The notes under the pieces were generated by a model that worked only from the letters and a program-made list of their open reading frames with translations, was not told the origin of the DNA and ran no database searches. Shown here piece after piece: positions 21,037 through 32,516 of a DNA stretch of 64,000 nt; position 1 is the first letter of the stretch; each line of letters starts with the position of its first letter. Source of the stretch: Lyophyllum atratum (lineage: Eukaryota; Basidiomycota; Agaricomycetes; Agaricales; Lyophyllaceae); assembly GCA_014905825.1 (NCBI GenBank), contig JACGCN010000015.1:1054001-1118000 (forward strand), in the 5' to 3' direction. Made by a program: the position numbers and the translations under genes.

Positions 21037-23184
21037 TCAACTCGATGACAGGGCCTTGGGGGGGTGCAAGTTAGGAAGCACGGCGGGCACAGTCCACCCA
21101 GGCACCTCCCACTCCTCCACCCCCTCAATAAATCTGCTCAGCTCCTCGAGATCCTCCACATCCTCCTCTTCTCCTCGCTCCGGAGGTTCGCCTCCGTAGC
21201 CATATTCACGCCTGCCTCCGTATTCGCCCTCTGCAACACCGGCTTCGTCTGCTCCAGCGAGCTCAAAAGGTCGAGGGAGCGGAAGGTTCGCGTGTCTCGC
21301 AAGAGGCGAGCTCGCGTGCCATCTGTTGTGGTTGTTGTTGTTGTTGGTACGTATATCGTTCCTATGCACAACCGGCGTCTTCCTCTGCCCAAGCGGCCGA
21401 CACGTCTCATTCCTTCTCAAAATCATCTTCGCCACAAGCTGCTTCATACTCCCCACCCCCCCTTTCTCCTTCCCCTCCCTCCCATTCCCACTCCCACTAA
21501 CCACCTCCACCGCACCCCCCTCCAGACCCCGCTCGGCCACCTTCAACCTCAACATCTCCCCAATCTCCCTCCCCCGCTCCTTCTCCCCCTTCCTCGCCCT
21601 CCTCACATCCCACCTTGCCCGAACCATCCCTTTCTCCAATAACGTCGTTTCGAGCGTCCGAGCCTCCTTCTCCCGCGCCAGGGCTTTCTGTCGGAGCTCA
21701 CAGAGGCGCCGCATGTCGGGGTCGGAGAGGAGGTGCGGGTCGAGGTCGAGGTCGTCGGGGGAGGGGGAGCGGGGTGGGGGGACGTCGTCTAGGAGGAGGA
21801 GGCTGCTGCGCGAGGGGGAGCCGGGACTGGGACAGGTGGTGTAGGTGGTGGTGTCGTCGCCGGGGAAGGGGGGGAAGGAAGGCGGGGAGGGGTCGGGTGG
21901 GAGGAGGTCATCGTCTGTGTCGCCGCCGGGGAGAGAGAGGAGTGTGGGGCCTGGGGAAGGGGGGGAGGCGAGCATTGCGTCGGTGTCCCACGGGTCTAAG
22001 TCCATGTCCATGTCTGCGTCCATGTCTGTGGTTGGGTAATCCCCATCGGAGGCAGCGGGCATGGATGATGACGAAGAAGGGAGGGCAGAGAAAGAGCGCA
22101 GGGATGGCGAGGTTGGTATATCCTCCTCATCGAGCGAGGGGAGGAAATGAATCTGGTGTATGGCCGGCGGACTCGGGTGGGGGAAGCATTGATACTTCTC
22201 GTCGTACATCAAATCATCCTCATCCTCGTCCAGGTCCAGGTCCAAGTCCAGGTCGAGCTTCCGTTGCATGAACGACGGAGCGGGCGAGCCGGGTGGGGAT
22301 ATGGGGGTCGGGAGGAGGTCCAGCTCCAGGTCCGAGTCGACGTCCATCTCCATCGCGGAGGTCGGGGATTCGCTCCAGGTGCTCTTGGGTGAGTAGTGGA
22401 GGTCGGGGATGTCGAGTGGGGGGAGGATGGGGCGCGATGATGATGATGATGATTCCGGGGGATGGGTATTATTATTGACATGCGAATGCGGGTGTTGCAG
22501 GTATTCTCTGAACGTTTCAAGCGCGGCGTGGTGGTGGTGGTCCTCGTACAGCAGGCTACTACTATGACTATGACAATTAAAAGGGAGCAAATTGTTCGGA
22601 CTCCATTCTGGGGATAGCGGGTCGAGCAACGGGTCCACCGTGCGATCCTGGTCGTGGTCTTGATCCGGCAGCCTCGACGAAGAGGGGAGGCAGAGGAGGG
22701 ACGACTCCAATTCGTCGTGTTTCGGCATAGGCGAGAGCACGTTGTCGGCTGGGGGGAGGTCCAGGGTCGGGGTGGGCAGCGTCGGTGGCGGCGTCAAGGG
22801 AGCCACGTGCTTCAGCGTCACAGCAGGCATGTTCAAGTTGAGTATACCCTCAAAATGCGAGGACGGCCCTGGATCTGCGGTCGAGTAAGTTAGACTTGGT
22901 AGAGGAACGCTCCGCTTTGGGTCCGAGTTCGTGGGAGGCGGTGATGGGGGGAATGGGAAAGAGCACGCTGGTGCGAAATCGAGCTGGTGGTGTTTTGTGG
23001 TGTACTGGGTGTAGTTGCGCGAGGGGCCTATGTTACAGACAAATCCTGGTAGATCAGATGGTGCGGTCGATGACGATGGGAGCGCCGAGGGATGGTAAAT
23101 CAGACTTGGACTTGGTTCGTAGGAGTAGGACGCCATGGAGCCGGACGCAACCCTCGCCGTATTATCATGTTCTGTTCGCGCCAT
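21037..23184 (-). CDS. large Ser/Pro/Asp-rich protein with a C-terminal basic coiled coil (unknown)
   Basis: A single open frame of 715 residues starts MARTEHDNTARVASGSMASY. Residues 1-490 are low complexity and probably disordered, rich in Ser, Pro and Asp, with a run of alternating Asp-Leu (coded by a repeat at about 22215-22260), a Glu/Asp patch, and repeated MDMDLD words. Around residues 500-570 a charged helical stretch, MRRLCELRQKALAREKEART to LRLKVAERG, looks like a coiled coil. Near residue 610 is RRNETCRPLGQRKTPVVHRN. The tail is acidic (EEEDVEDLEELSRFIEGVEE) and ends WEVPGWTVPAVLPNLHP. No known domain. The length of the open frame, the ordered C-terminal part and the absence of a comparable frame on the other strand make it a likely gene. 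A nuclear or regulatory role is only a guess from composition. Confidence 0.7.
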   Translation of the reverse strand: MARTEHDNTARVASGSMASYSYEPSPSLIYHPSALPSSSTAPSDLPGFVCNIGPSRNYTQYTTKHHQLDFAPACSFPFPPSPPPTNSDPKRSVPLPSLTYSTADPGPSSHFEGILNLNMPAVTLKHVAPLTPPPTLPTPTLDLPPADNVLSPMPKHDELESSLLCLPSSSRLPDQDHDQDRTVDPLLDPLSPEWSPNNLLPFNCHSHSSSLLYEDHHHHAALETFREYLQHPHSHVNNNTHPPESSSSSSRPILPPLDIPDLHYSPKSTWSESPTSAMEMDVDSDLELDLLPTPISPPGSPAPSFMQRKLDLDLDLDLDEDEDDLMYDEKYQCFPHPSPPAIHQIHFLPSLDEEDIPTSPSLRSFSALPSSSSSMPAASDGDYPTTDMDADMDMDLDPWDTDAMLASPPSPGPTLLSLPGGDTDDDLLPPDPSPPSFPPFPGDDTTTYTTCPSPGSPSRSSLLLLDDVPPPRSPSPDDLDLDPHLLSDPDMRRLCELRQKALAREKEARTLETTLLEKGMVRARWDVRRARKGEKERGREIGEMLRLKVAERGLEGGAVEVVSGSGNGREGKEKGGVGSMKQLVAKMILRRNETCRPLGQRKTPVVHRNDIRTNNNNNHNRWHASSPLARHANLPLPRPFELAGADEAGVAEGEYGGRREYGYGGEPPERGEEEDVEDLEELSRFIEGVEEWEVPGWTVPAVLPNLHPPKALSSS

Positions 23185-26100
23185 GGTAGAAGGTGGTAGT
23201 TAAGCCTACATCGATAACAAGTGAGTCGAACAAAGATCACCAGGCAACGAAGAAATAAAAAGACAAGAAGCCTGTACGCACAAAGCAGTTCATCCCACAA
23301 CAGAAAAGCCCATGCCACGAGAAGGCGGTACTTGGGGGGGGTCCTTGTCTTGAGGAATGCTAGGTGCTGGAGGGGAGGTGATGGGGTATCAAACCCTCGG
23401 TGAAGGACTATATTCTCCACATTGACACCGCTCAACACGCCCATGCCACATGTCGATTTCGGATTACCTCAGCAGATGCGCTAATCATGCCACCCACAGG
23501 CACACACACACGAGGCAATAGAAGTCAACATCCATCACCTCGTGTACTCACCGGCCTCATCTTATCACGGCGATCCTCAACGCCTCACGGTCTCCAAGGA
23601 CGAGCTTGTTTAACCAAATCTCACGTTATGACTCCAACTTGACGCTCTAATCTCGGACGGTATGGGAGATGGGAAGAACTGGACATACACGGACGGAAGG
23701 CGGTGCGAGGGAAACCCAGTGGGTAATACGCCATTCCTTGCTACCCGAAGCTGATCATTAACTGACACCTCGCTCCGGTTAGGGAGTTGCGAGTGAGAAA
23801 TTCATCATGACGAAGTTTAGTGATGCCGAAACACGCCGATTTGCCATTGGTCACAGATGCACACCCCTCTGGCCCGAAGATCGCTCGCCTAGGCCTTCGT
23901 TCTCGGTATATCTCAGGCATATACCCGGCGCAGCGCAGCGGCCAAAGTCGTCTGGGTATATAGTCGATACCTGATTCTCCAGAGGATGACACGCATCTAG
24001 AGGTCGAGTAGATTCCTCTCCCCCGGCGTCAAACGGCAGATGGCAGACCCCCATCGGGGCAAAACGAAAACGCATCCGCATCACCTCCTTGCGTCACCAC
24101 TACATTCACACCTCTTCTTCCAGTGGATTCTAGAAACCTGTTATGTTGCCGCCAGTCTAATTGTCAATTACACCGCTCCTGATAGAAGCCAATCTGACGT
24201 TTGTCCAACACCGATACCGCATTGAAAGGAGATATTACTGGGTGCGTGGTCAGTGATTAGTCCGGAGCGGATAATAAAAGTGGATGGGAGAAACACGACC
24301 CCAAGGCCTAGGCGCGCCACTCACCCATCTTTTACATTTTGTCGTGTGCATCGAGGTCGATGGTTTTCGATGGCTCCCCGGGTCGCCGATTGTATATCGG
24401 CCTTCTTGTCATGGAAGAGATCATCGTCGATGCTCATAGCTAGGCTCGGCGCTGTTATGTACAACAGCACGACGCAAATATCACATCAAAGCCCACCCCA
24501 CCCCACCCAACACACCACACCACACAAGTATCACGACGCGAACATAGCACCACATATCTTACCTATGTAGACATCCTGCCCTTTGACCTTTCCATTTCCG
24601 TCGTGTGGCGCCTATCACTATCACTTCCTTCCATGCCCTCAACCCATACCCATCCCCCCATCAATCCTGGATACTCAGTTGACTTCCCATCGAACCCAGG
24701 AATGCAGACCACCCAGTCCGAGGAAACAGACGCGCGCGCCGAATAACCCTCCACGGCCCATTCCATTTCGGTGTGTCGCTCGCCTCTTCTGTTTCTGTTT
24801 CGATTTCGGTACCCGGCGCCTATCATGCCATTCATCATCTGGAAGGATCCCGATGGAGCCTTGTCGGGATCACTGCTCCCTACACCCCCTGGCATGAGGT
24901 TAATTGCGTTTATGTACGGTCGCATGATCCTGCCCTCCCCCTTCGCGGAGTTGGCTTCGTTCATTAATGTGTTCCGTTCGATGTTGTGTTTGCACACCCC
25001 ATCACGGGCGCTTACCCTCTGTCTCTGGAGGCTCGGACCCGGGAAGGAACGAGCCGCCACCGACACACGGGGTTGTGGGGTAGACGCCCGTCATGACAAT
25101 AATGATGGTTTCTACTACTGAGCGCGCTCAGATCAGGATCAACGCCGCCCTGCGATCGTGCGGCACTTGGCCGTTTTCAGCGCTTTCTACTTACTTACGC
25201 GTGCTTCCTGTTATCACCGCGCCCGACGAACGGCGAGAAACCTTATCGTGATACTCGTACTCTATTGGGCGCCGCCTCACCACTCCCTTGAGCGGTCAGA
25301 TAAAAGCACACGAAGTTACGCCTGCAATCATTTGTCCCACTCGCGCCGCTACCTCGCTTGAATTCGACCAATCTAGCTTGGAGTTCACCGCCCAGGGTGT
25401 AAGGTGAAACTACCGCATACGAATTTTTTTCTTTTTTCTGTTTTGTTGTTGACAGCCCGATAGGCTCGCTCCCGAGTTTCGTGTGCTTTTTTTGGGTATA
25501 AGTATCAGGTATGTGTGATGGTGTTGTGGGTCCATGGGGAAGGTGGTGCGTTGACAACTTCGCAACTTGCTCCGATGTATTAGGAACTACATGGGAGCAA
25601 TTGACTATGGGCGGGTGAACGAATCTTCCACCTGTCAGTGTCAGAATCTAAATCTATCTGATACGAGGACTCACTGGGCGGGGAGGTATATGAGGAACGT
25701 TATTCAATTGGGCGGTGGGCCGGGGGATGCTGATATGTTGGCGTGTGAAGAGGGCGCGATGGCGGTTGGACAGCGAGTCAGCAGGGTCGTTGTTCCCGAT
25801 GACGCCTGTGAATTGAAGGTTTGACTAACCTCTACTCAACGTGCGAGTCTGATCATCTCTATCCATACATACTCTATGACCGCTCTATACTCACATGAAT
25901 CAATTACTCGCACGCAGTGTGGTAGTTCATGCGTCATGAGTCAAAGTCATGCTATCGCTTTCTACCCGAGATACACTCCGGATTTGCCATCTGTCCAATT
26001 TTTTAAATAGACAAGGATGCGGATTTCTCTTCGGCAAGTGAAGTCCGAGGATGCGTTGGCTGAAGTTGCATCTTATTCCGTTATCGCGGAGGTACCGGGC

Positions 26101-26227
26101 ACCCTAAGATAGTTGTAGCTGCGACGGAGGGTTGTATTATAATGTTGAAGGTAAAGCAGGACAAGGTCTTCCGCGAGATGTCCAATGAGATTAACCTGCG
26201 AACAGTGTATAGTGCGATGCTAAGTCA
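23185..26227. other. 3-kb region without a convincing gene
   Basis: The longest frames are 24563-25066 on the minus strand (167 residues) and 24771-25121 on the plus strand, overlapping each other. The minus-strand one has an RNRNRN run and no recognisable domain. There is a CA/CCCA-rich stretch near 24485-24530. No terminal repeats, RNA gene or splice-linked exons were found. The last about 60 bp before 26228 share sequence with the 3' flank of MFS copy 1. Confidence 0.35.
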
Positions 26228-28503
26228 CTAATTCGTATCGGCCGTTGAATACCCAACATCAACCCACGCCCGCAACTGCGTGCCATACCGAATGGTATAC
26301 CATATCACCCTGTACGAAAACGTCAGCGCCTCCCGTCATCGATGTCATCACAATATCCTTACAAGCCTCCGATCCACGCCAGGAGCGCTGACAGTGCGTT
26401 CGTTCCCGCAACGCCGATTACCTCGATCAACGGGAGGAGCCCAGAGATGCAGATAGCCAGCGCGAACCCCCGGAAGGAACTGTACAGGCGAGAGTCAGTG
26501 CGCCGAGAATAAGATGCCCGTGCGCGGAGGACCTACACGTTCGCAGCTATGGCTTCAGCGCTCCGGTCCCGGAAGATATCGACGGCGTATGCCCCAGACG
26601 GACTGAGAACCACATCGATCTAGCAGCCAAGGTCTAAGTATCAATAGCGTGATGTGTGTTCCGATGACCGTGGATACATACAGCAATGCCATTGAGAAAC
26701 AAGCATAATAGGTTGAGGACCAATCCAACCTTCCCGGGTACGAATTGCGTTAAAAGTCCAGAACATAGCACGGTGAAGGGAACGAGGAAGAGGGCTCCGC
26801 CGAGCGTGGCTCGTAGTCTGTCCTCGGGATACCATACGCCGCCACGCCGTTTGCGCCATTTGACTACGACTTTGTCGGATATTCTCCCTGCTAGTGGAGC
26901 TCCGACTGACGCTTCATGAGTGATGGAGACCGTGATAGGCAAACATTAGACACGGACTCATGTTTCCGATTCCGGCAGGGAGGTAGCAGGCTCCAATCAA
27001 AGCAGCGCTGGTGATTTTATATCGGACCCCCTTGGCGGAAACCGACGTCAGACGAGAATCCGGACTGGAGCGTGTATGACTCACAATCGTGTAGGCAAGG
27101 GGCACCAACAACACTATGCATAACAACATAAGAACAGAGAGAATCATGATAACTTGACCTACCAAAGTTCGTCAACAGCACAGTGAAGCCAGAAAACGCC
27201 TTGAAATAAGGCAGCATTCAACACAGCTCTTCCTCAAAATCCGCTGAATGTATACTCACGACGGCAAGAAGATTCGGACTACGCCATAACGCTAGAGGCT
27301 TCAGGGGGTTAACGAAGACCAGTCTCCTTGAGCCTTCTGGAATTTTGTCTATTCCTCTCTTGCCAGGGTGACTCGTCTCCGGAAAGAACAGAACCATGCA
27401 TACGAGCATCACGCACCCCACTCCACCTATTGCAGCTTGCATGATGCGCCAAGAGGCATACAGTGGCGCTTATAAATCCTGCACATGACTTCGGAAGCAC
27501 TTGAGAAAGATCATTGTATAGCACAGTGAAAAGATCACTTCACTCTCTGATGTTATACACCACGAAACTAGATATATTTATGAACATTTTTCTCCTCCGA
27601 GGTTAAGTGCTACAACGAGTTCGTGTCAAGTTCTTGTCGATTCCAACAAGCGACATGACGAAGTCACGTGCAGAATTTATGAGCACCACTGTATTGTGCG
27701 GCAAATCCTGGGAGAACAGGTATCAGCCTGGGCCGGGCGTTGAACGTGGACTTGCATACCTCCAATAGGCGGGGCTAAAGCGGGCCCAAGGAAGCATGCC
27801 TAGAACGCGCTTAAAGGCGATGCAGAGAATAAGAATACGCGAAAGACTCACAGCGAAGTAAATCCCCATCGCCTGCCCCCGTTCTTCAAGTGCGTAGAGA
27901 TCCCCGATGGTGCCAGCCCCCACCGTAAGTGCAGGCGACGCACCGAACACCTGAAGGAAGCGCCACACCATGAGCTGCGGGACGGTCTTGGACAATGCAA
28001 CCCCGAAGGTCCCGATGCAGCACAAGGGCAATCCAAAGAAATATACGGGTCGCCGACCATCTGCAAGGCTGTATTAGCTATTACTCATCTCAATGATGCG
28101 TAGAACCTGCAGAACGTGGAATATCCTGCGCCTGAGAGACCTCCGAGACTTGATGCGAGCATGGACAAACTGACGGCTAGGCTGTTTATCAAATTTAGCA
28201 GGGGTTTCCCTCCGAAGACACAGAACGCGGACTTGATAATGGGACCAGTGGTGTTGAGATCTTTGGCGATGTCGGGTATTGAAGGAAGAAAACTTCCAGA
28301 GATGAACACTGCAAGGGGGGTGAGGGTGATCATACATAGACTCCAAAACAATAGCACGTACTAGGAATCAAACCGCACCACGATATCAACATCAGAATAA
28401 CCCATTTTCGACGCTGCGAGAACCGTTTGTACACCAGTTCGTGCTTAAGGTTAGGCTCTGCTACAAGCAGCGGGGTGGTCTCCGAAGGAACCTCGGTCGA
28501 CAT
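26228..28503 (-). pseudogene. MFS transporter, DHA1 type, copy 2, interrupted by a MITE
   Basis: Inverted close relative of the gene at 17050-19090, starting with the same MSTEVPSE text at 28503 and ending VGYSTADTN with a stop at 26228-26230. Most exons are intact: ISGSFLPSIPDIAKDLNTTG, VPQLMVWRFLQVFGASPALT, MQAAIGGVGCVMLVCMVLFF, PETSHPGKRGIDKIPEGSRR, VRYKITSAALIGACYLPAGI, GAPLAGRISDKVVVKWRKRR. In the exon that should read FAAQYASWR, a 231-bp TA-flanked element (27461-27691) splits the Tyr codon region. The added 233 bp shift the frame, and the insert contains stops, so no full-length transporter can be made unless the insert is spliced out. Everything outside the insertion looks under recent constraint, so inactivation appears young. 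Confidence 0.8.
27459..27693. mobile_element. Tc1/mariner-like MITE with TA target duplication
   Basis: The element at 27461-27691 is flanked by TA on both sides (27459-27460 and 27692-27693). Its ends are inverted repeats reading CAGTGGYGCTYATAAATYCT inward, continuing to GACTTCG with few mismatches (about 35 bp). Removing the element and one TA restores the uninterrupted exon seen in MFS copy 1, which fixes the boundaries. There is no coding capacity in the 231 bp. TA duplication and CAGT-type ends are typical of the Tc1/mariner superfamily. Confidence 0.88.
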
Positions 28504-28656
28504 GCTACCAGAAGTTCGCGCGGATTGAAGGTCGCGAAAACGTCGAGGACGTCGCTGATGAGGAATTCGCTGGAGCGTCGCCCGGGCCTAACATCCTCTA
28601 ACATCGCGGACGTAACTGGAGATGAAGAAAGGAGATAAGTGCTATCATTGATCAAT

Positions 28657-28813
28657 GATGCTGATCCTTACCATTTGGAACTTGAAAGCCTTCGTTCGAC
28701 AACGTTGAACGAGGACAACTTGAGTCTGCTCCCACTGATGCTGATTATTGCCATTTGGGATTTGGAAGCCTTCGACTGTTCGACAACGAGGACAACTCGA
28801 GTCTGCTCCCACC
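28657..28813. repeat. diverged tandem duplication of about 80 bp
   Basis: 28657-28736 and 28737-28813 are two copies starting GATGCTGAT and ending AGTCTGCTCCCAC, with several substitutions. The repeat lies between the MFS copy 2 promoter and the tRNA-Glu gene. Confidence 0.8.
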
Positions 28814-28846
28814 ATCGAAAAAAAATACTGACATACAATATTTTAT

Positions 28847-28942
28847 TCCGGTACGGGGAATCGAACCCCGAGCTGCCGCGTAACTCAACTCGATATCACT
28901 CGACATGAAAGGCGGCAATGTTAGCCGTTACACCATACCGGA
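28847..28942 (-). tRNA. tRNA-Glu (UUC) with a 25-nt intron
   Basis: The minus strand reads TCCGGTATGGTGTAACGGCT at the 5' end, giving acceptor stem TCCGGTA pairing with TACCGGA. The anticodon stem GCCGC/GCGGC encloses loop CTTTCA-C with anticodon TTC. The T-arm is CGGGG-TTCGATT-CCCCG. A 25-nt intron sits one base 3' of the anticodon (after position 37), the canonical eukaryotic tRNA intron site; the spliced length is 71 nt without CCA. A run of eight T (minus strand, opposite the A run at about 28818-28826) and a nearer T-rich stretch follow as the Pol III terminator. It lies between MFS copies 2 and 3. Confidence 0.95.
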
Positions 28943-29180
28943 TCTTGATATCCATCCCCGCCGGCTCCCAATCATTGCGTGGTTTCCCAGCGCGACAGAT
29001 AGGGATGGAATCGTGCTACTGCTACTACCTGTACATGCGAGGTGGGTATGTATCTATAAGTCCTACGACGAAGGAGCCTGACCGAGATCTACTCCTAAGC
29101 CTAATTCTACTTGTATACTGCTATTCCTTTATAATTCCGTGAATTCTTAAAGCTTGACCCAACTCCCCCACCCCCCCTCC

Positions 29181-31195
29181 CTAGCTGTCCTCCACAGCCG
29201 TATACCCCACATCCACCCACGCGCGCATCTGCGCCCCATACCGGATCGTGCACCACAGCACGAAGCACCCGATCCACGCCAACAAAGCTGAGAGGGCGTT
29301 GGTCCCCGCCACGCCGATGAGGTCTATGAGTGGGAGTATACCCGATATGCACAGGGAGAGGAAGAGCGCTCGGAACGCCCTAATCGGGAGCCAGGAGTCA
29401 GTCAGGAATTCAGGGGGGGAAAGAAGGAAGAAGGGTAACAAGCACGCACACATTAGCAGCCATCGCCTCCGCACTCCTCTCCCTCATCACATCCACCGCA
29501 TACGCCGCACTCGGGCTCAGCACCACATCCACCCCCACCCCATTCGCCCACAGACACACCAAATTCCCAATTAACCCCCATTTACCCGGGACGTAGGTCG
29601 TGAGGACGCCGGAGAGGAGGACGGAGAGGGGGACGAGGAGGAGGGCGGAGGGGAGGGTGGCGCGGAGGCGGTCTTCGGGGTACCAGATCCCGAGACGGCG
29701 GGCGCGCCAGGAGATGATGAGTTTGTCGGAGAGGCGGCCGGCGAGGGGGGCGCCGACTGTGCGAAGGGTGCAAGGGGTGGGTGAGTGGGCAGGGGAGGAG
29801 GGGAGGGGAGAGGGAGGGACGCACTCATGTTGCCGAGGCCGGCGGGGAGGAAGCAGGCGCCGATTAGGGCGGGGTTTGTTATGTTGTATCGGACGCCCTG
29901 GGGGAAAGATGGGATTGGAGGGCGAGACGGATGGGGTGGTGTGGTTGACTCACGATGGTGTACGCCAGGGGCACCAGGAGGACTGTACACATGGCTCGTT
30001 CAGCCATGGAGCACGCAGAACGCGGGGTCCGACGTACCATAATCCGTCAACAGCACCGCGAACCCCGCAAACGACTTCATATATGCGTCAATGCACATTC
30101 TCCTCCAATCCACGACGGGGTGTACACGCTTACCACAGCAAGGAGGTTAGGACTCCGCAACAACGCGAGGGGCCGCAATGGGTTGACGAACACCCACTTC
30201 CGGGAGGCGGCGGGGAGCTTGTCGATGCCGCGCGTGCCGGGGTGGCTCGTCTCGGGGAAGAAGAGGAGCATGCAGATGAACATAACGCCGCCGACGCCAC
30301 CCATTACGAGTTGCATGATGCGCCAGGAGGCGTATTCAGCTGCCAGTCCTGGATGAGGGTATTTTCAGCGAGAGCTAGGGAGGGGCGGGGGTGGGGGGAG
30401 GGGGGGAGTAGAGGAACGTACCTCCGATGGGAGGGGCGAGGGCGGGACCGACGAGGCATGCCTATGGTGCGTTCAGAAGGGGGGGGGGGGGAAGAAGGGA
30501 TATGGAGGGCAGACGTACGGCGAAGAATACTCCCATGGCCTGCCCCCTTTCTTCCAGCCTGTAGATATCCCCAATCGCACCCGCTCCAACTGACAAGCCA
30601 GGCGCAGAACCGAATGCTTGGACGAAGCGCCATATCATGAGTTCCGTGACGGTCTGCGAGAGTCCGACTCCGAGGGATCCGATGAAGAGGAGGGGGAGGC
30701 CGACGAGGTATACGGGGCGGCGGCCATCTGAGAAGGTGGATTAGGCGGGGGGGTATGATGAAGATGAGGTGGACGACGTACAGAATGTGGAATATGCTGC
30801 ACCGGACAGGCCGCCGAGACTGGCGCCGAAGATGGATAAACTGACAGCGAGGCTGCGTTCAAAGTTAGGGAGGAATTCTTAAAACGAAAGATGTGGAGGC
30901 GGACCTGATGATAGGACCTGTGGTATCAAGGTCTTTTGCGATTTGCGGTATGGAAGGGATGAACGTCCCCGACACGAACACTTCACGATCCACTTGTCAG
31001 AACGAGGGCCTAAAAGACACCAAGGCGGCGGCACTCACAGGGAATCAGCCCACACCACGACACCAGCACCAAGATGACCCATTTCCTGCGCCGCGAGAAG
31101 CGCTCGTACACCGCTTCCCGTTTGAAGCTCTGCTCTGACTCGGGAGAAGCGAGGAGGGGGGTGGCTTCTGAAGGAGGCTCAGGCTCAGGTGTCAT
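29181..31195 (-). CDS. MFS transporter, DHA1 type, copy 3 (diverged, intact)
   Basis: It starts MTPEPEPPSEATPLLASPES and then has the same helix order as the other two copies: FVSGTFIPSIPQIAKDLDTT, LAVSLSIFGASLGGLSGAAY, DGRRPVYLVGLPLLF, WRFVQAFGSAPGLSVGAGAI, LEERGQAMGVFFA, ACLVGPALAPPIGG. The central loop is PETSHPGTRGIDKLPAASRK, then GVRYNITNPALIGACFLPAG, VGAPLAGRLSDKLIISW, WYPEDRLRATLPSALLLVPL, and the end RAWVDVGYTAVEDS, stop at 29181-29183. Intron positions match copy 1, so all three share one ancestor. Its G+C content is much higher than that of copies 1 and 2, especially at third positions, pointing to an older duplication. No disruption was seen. The predicted role is proton-coupled export of small toxic or signalling compounds at the plasma membrane; the substrate is unknown. 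Confidence 0.9.
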
Positions 31196-32465
31196 GCTGG
31201 GTCGCTGCGTCGAAGGCGCAGGTCGACGTGGGCCTGTTGCAGGAAAGTCGGTATGGCCGGGGCGGCATCGAGCGTTATGACTAAAAAAAGAATAACAGAA
31301 AAGCTGATCAACGCAAGTTCAAACACAGCTAGCTATAGACAGATCTCTCTCACAGATCATTAACATCATTGTTGGGCTTGTTTACTGACTCGCACCGTTC
31401 GCCCTGTAGCTCTCTGGGTCGAGCTCTTTTGCTGCTGTCGTGGCGGGATATGCTTCCTCGAGTATCGATGGTATCGTAAAGGACAAATCATTAAACGAGG
31501 AATCTACGTCCGGGCCGGTGGAGATAAAGCGGCTTCAGAAGTTGTTGAACCTGAACCACCCATGTTTCGGGGACGTGCCGGGTCTGCTTATGCTCATTGC
31601 GTGCCGTGCTGCACAGGGTAGTTAGGTCCTATTAAATACCTATCTGATTTCTGGTGTACGTTCTCCCTCTTCATATCTTGCACTGGCATTCTCTTATCAA
31701 CCCCTCGAAGTTAGGGTAACCTGCGTCACCGAGTTAACGTAGACTTTCAATGTCAATGATAGCGGCTTCATCTGCGCGCTGTGCGCATCACCGAGCCCTC
31801 GACGAATGCACCAAACACAATTATGCTCCTCCGATTTATACCAGCAGATACATCCAAACCACCGTTCATACACCATCCCGGGCACTCTGGACTTGCCATG
31901 GGGTTATAGAAGTGATCGAACGTTGACCGAAATTTCTTGAAGGCGCTGGCCAGGGAGGAGCTCGATGAGAAGTTAGGTCATGTGCTGGGTGCCCTACGTG
32001 AGTGATGGGAAAACAAGCAGGACGGTGAACCGAGACGCGAGGAAAGGTCAATATAGGCGCATCATGAAAGATATCCGTGGGGGGGAGAGGTACGATAAGA
32101 CGATCAATCGCTTGTATAGACCTCGGTTGATTGTTTTGACGGTTATGATTCTAGGAGGATTGTGTGCCTCATTCTGTCGTGTTATCTTCCTCGCACTTAG
32201 GCTCCACCAGTGGTTCCAACCCTCAATCCGCAAGGCGTGCAAAATCTTTTGTTCTACGATCCGAAGGTACGCTCATCCGATCGACGCGGTGCGGGGTGTC
32301 GCGTGAGTCTCGAGTCAACAGAGGTTTAGAATGACAAATGCATTCCAACTTTCGGAACCGCTCGTTGGCCAGGTGCCTCATGACTATCAGTTCCACTTAC
32401 AGAGCAACATCCTTCGACCAGTACTTGACTAATTCTGTAAAAGCCGCGCGGCCTCGACCGGATTC
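31196..32465. other. intergenic region, no gene recognised
   Basis: Only short frames are present (for example 31440-31625 and 31980-32306 on the plus strand), with no domain or splice support. Confidence 0.35.
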
Positions 32466-32472
32466 TATAAAA
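32466..32472 (+). promoter_or_regulatory. TATA box of the DUF6593 gene
   Basis: TATAAAA about 45 bp before the ATG at 32517. Confidence 0.45.
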
Positions 32473-32516
32473 TGCGACCTCTCAACAGCTAGGTTCGCCA
32501 CTACGGACGCCTCAGC

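Noticed and set aside
22215..22260. short tandem repeat considered as a possible minisatellite element
   Set aside because: It encodes the alternating Asp-Leu run of the 715-residue protein and has no independent borders.
21615..22271. 218-codon plus-strand frame rich in Gly/Arg
   Set aside because: Antisense to the 715-residue gene; composition is a mirror of the Ser/Pro/Asp codons.
24563..25066. 167-codon minus-strand frame
   Set aside because: No known domain and no splice partners; a shorter frame overlaps it on the other strand. Not enough to call a gene.
29600..30640. 346-codon plus-strand open frame
   Set aside because: It is antisense to MFS copy 3, whose exons, introns and conserved motifs are clear. 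The frame arises from the very GC-rich coding sequence.
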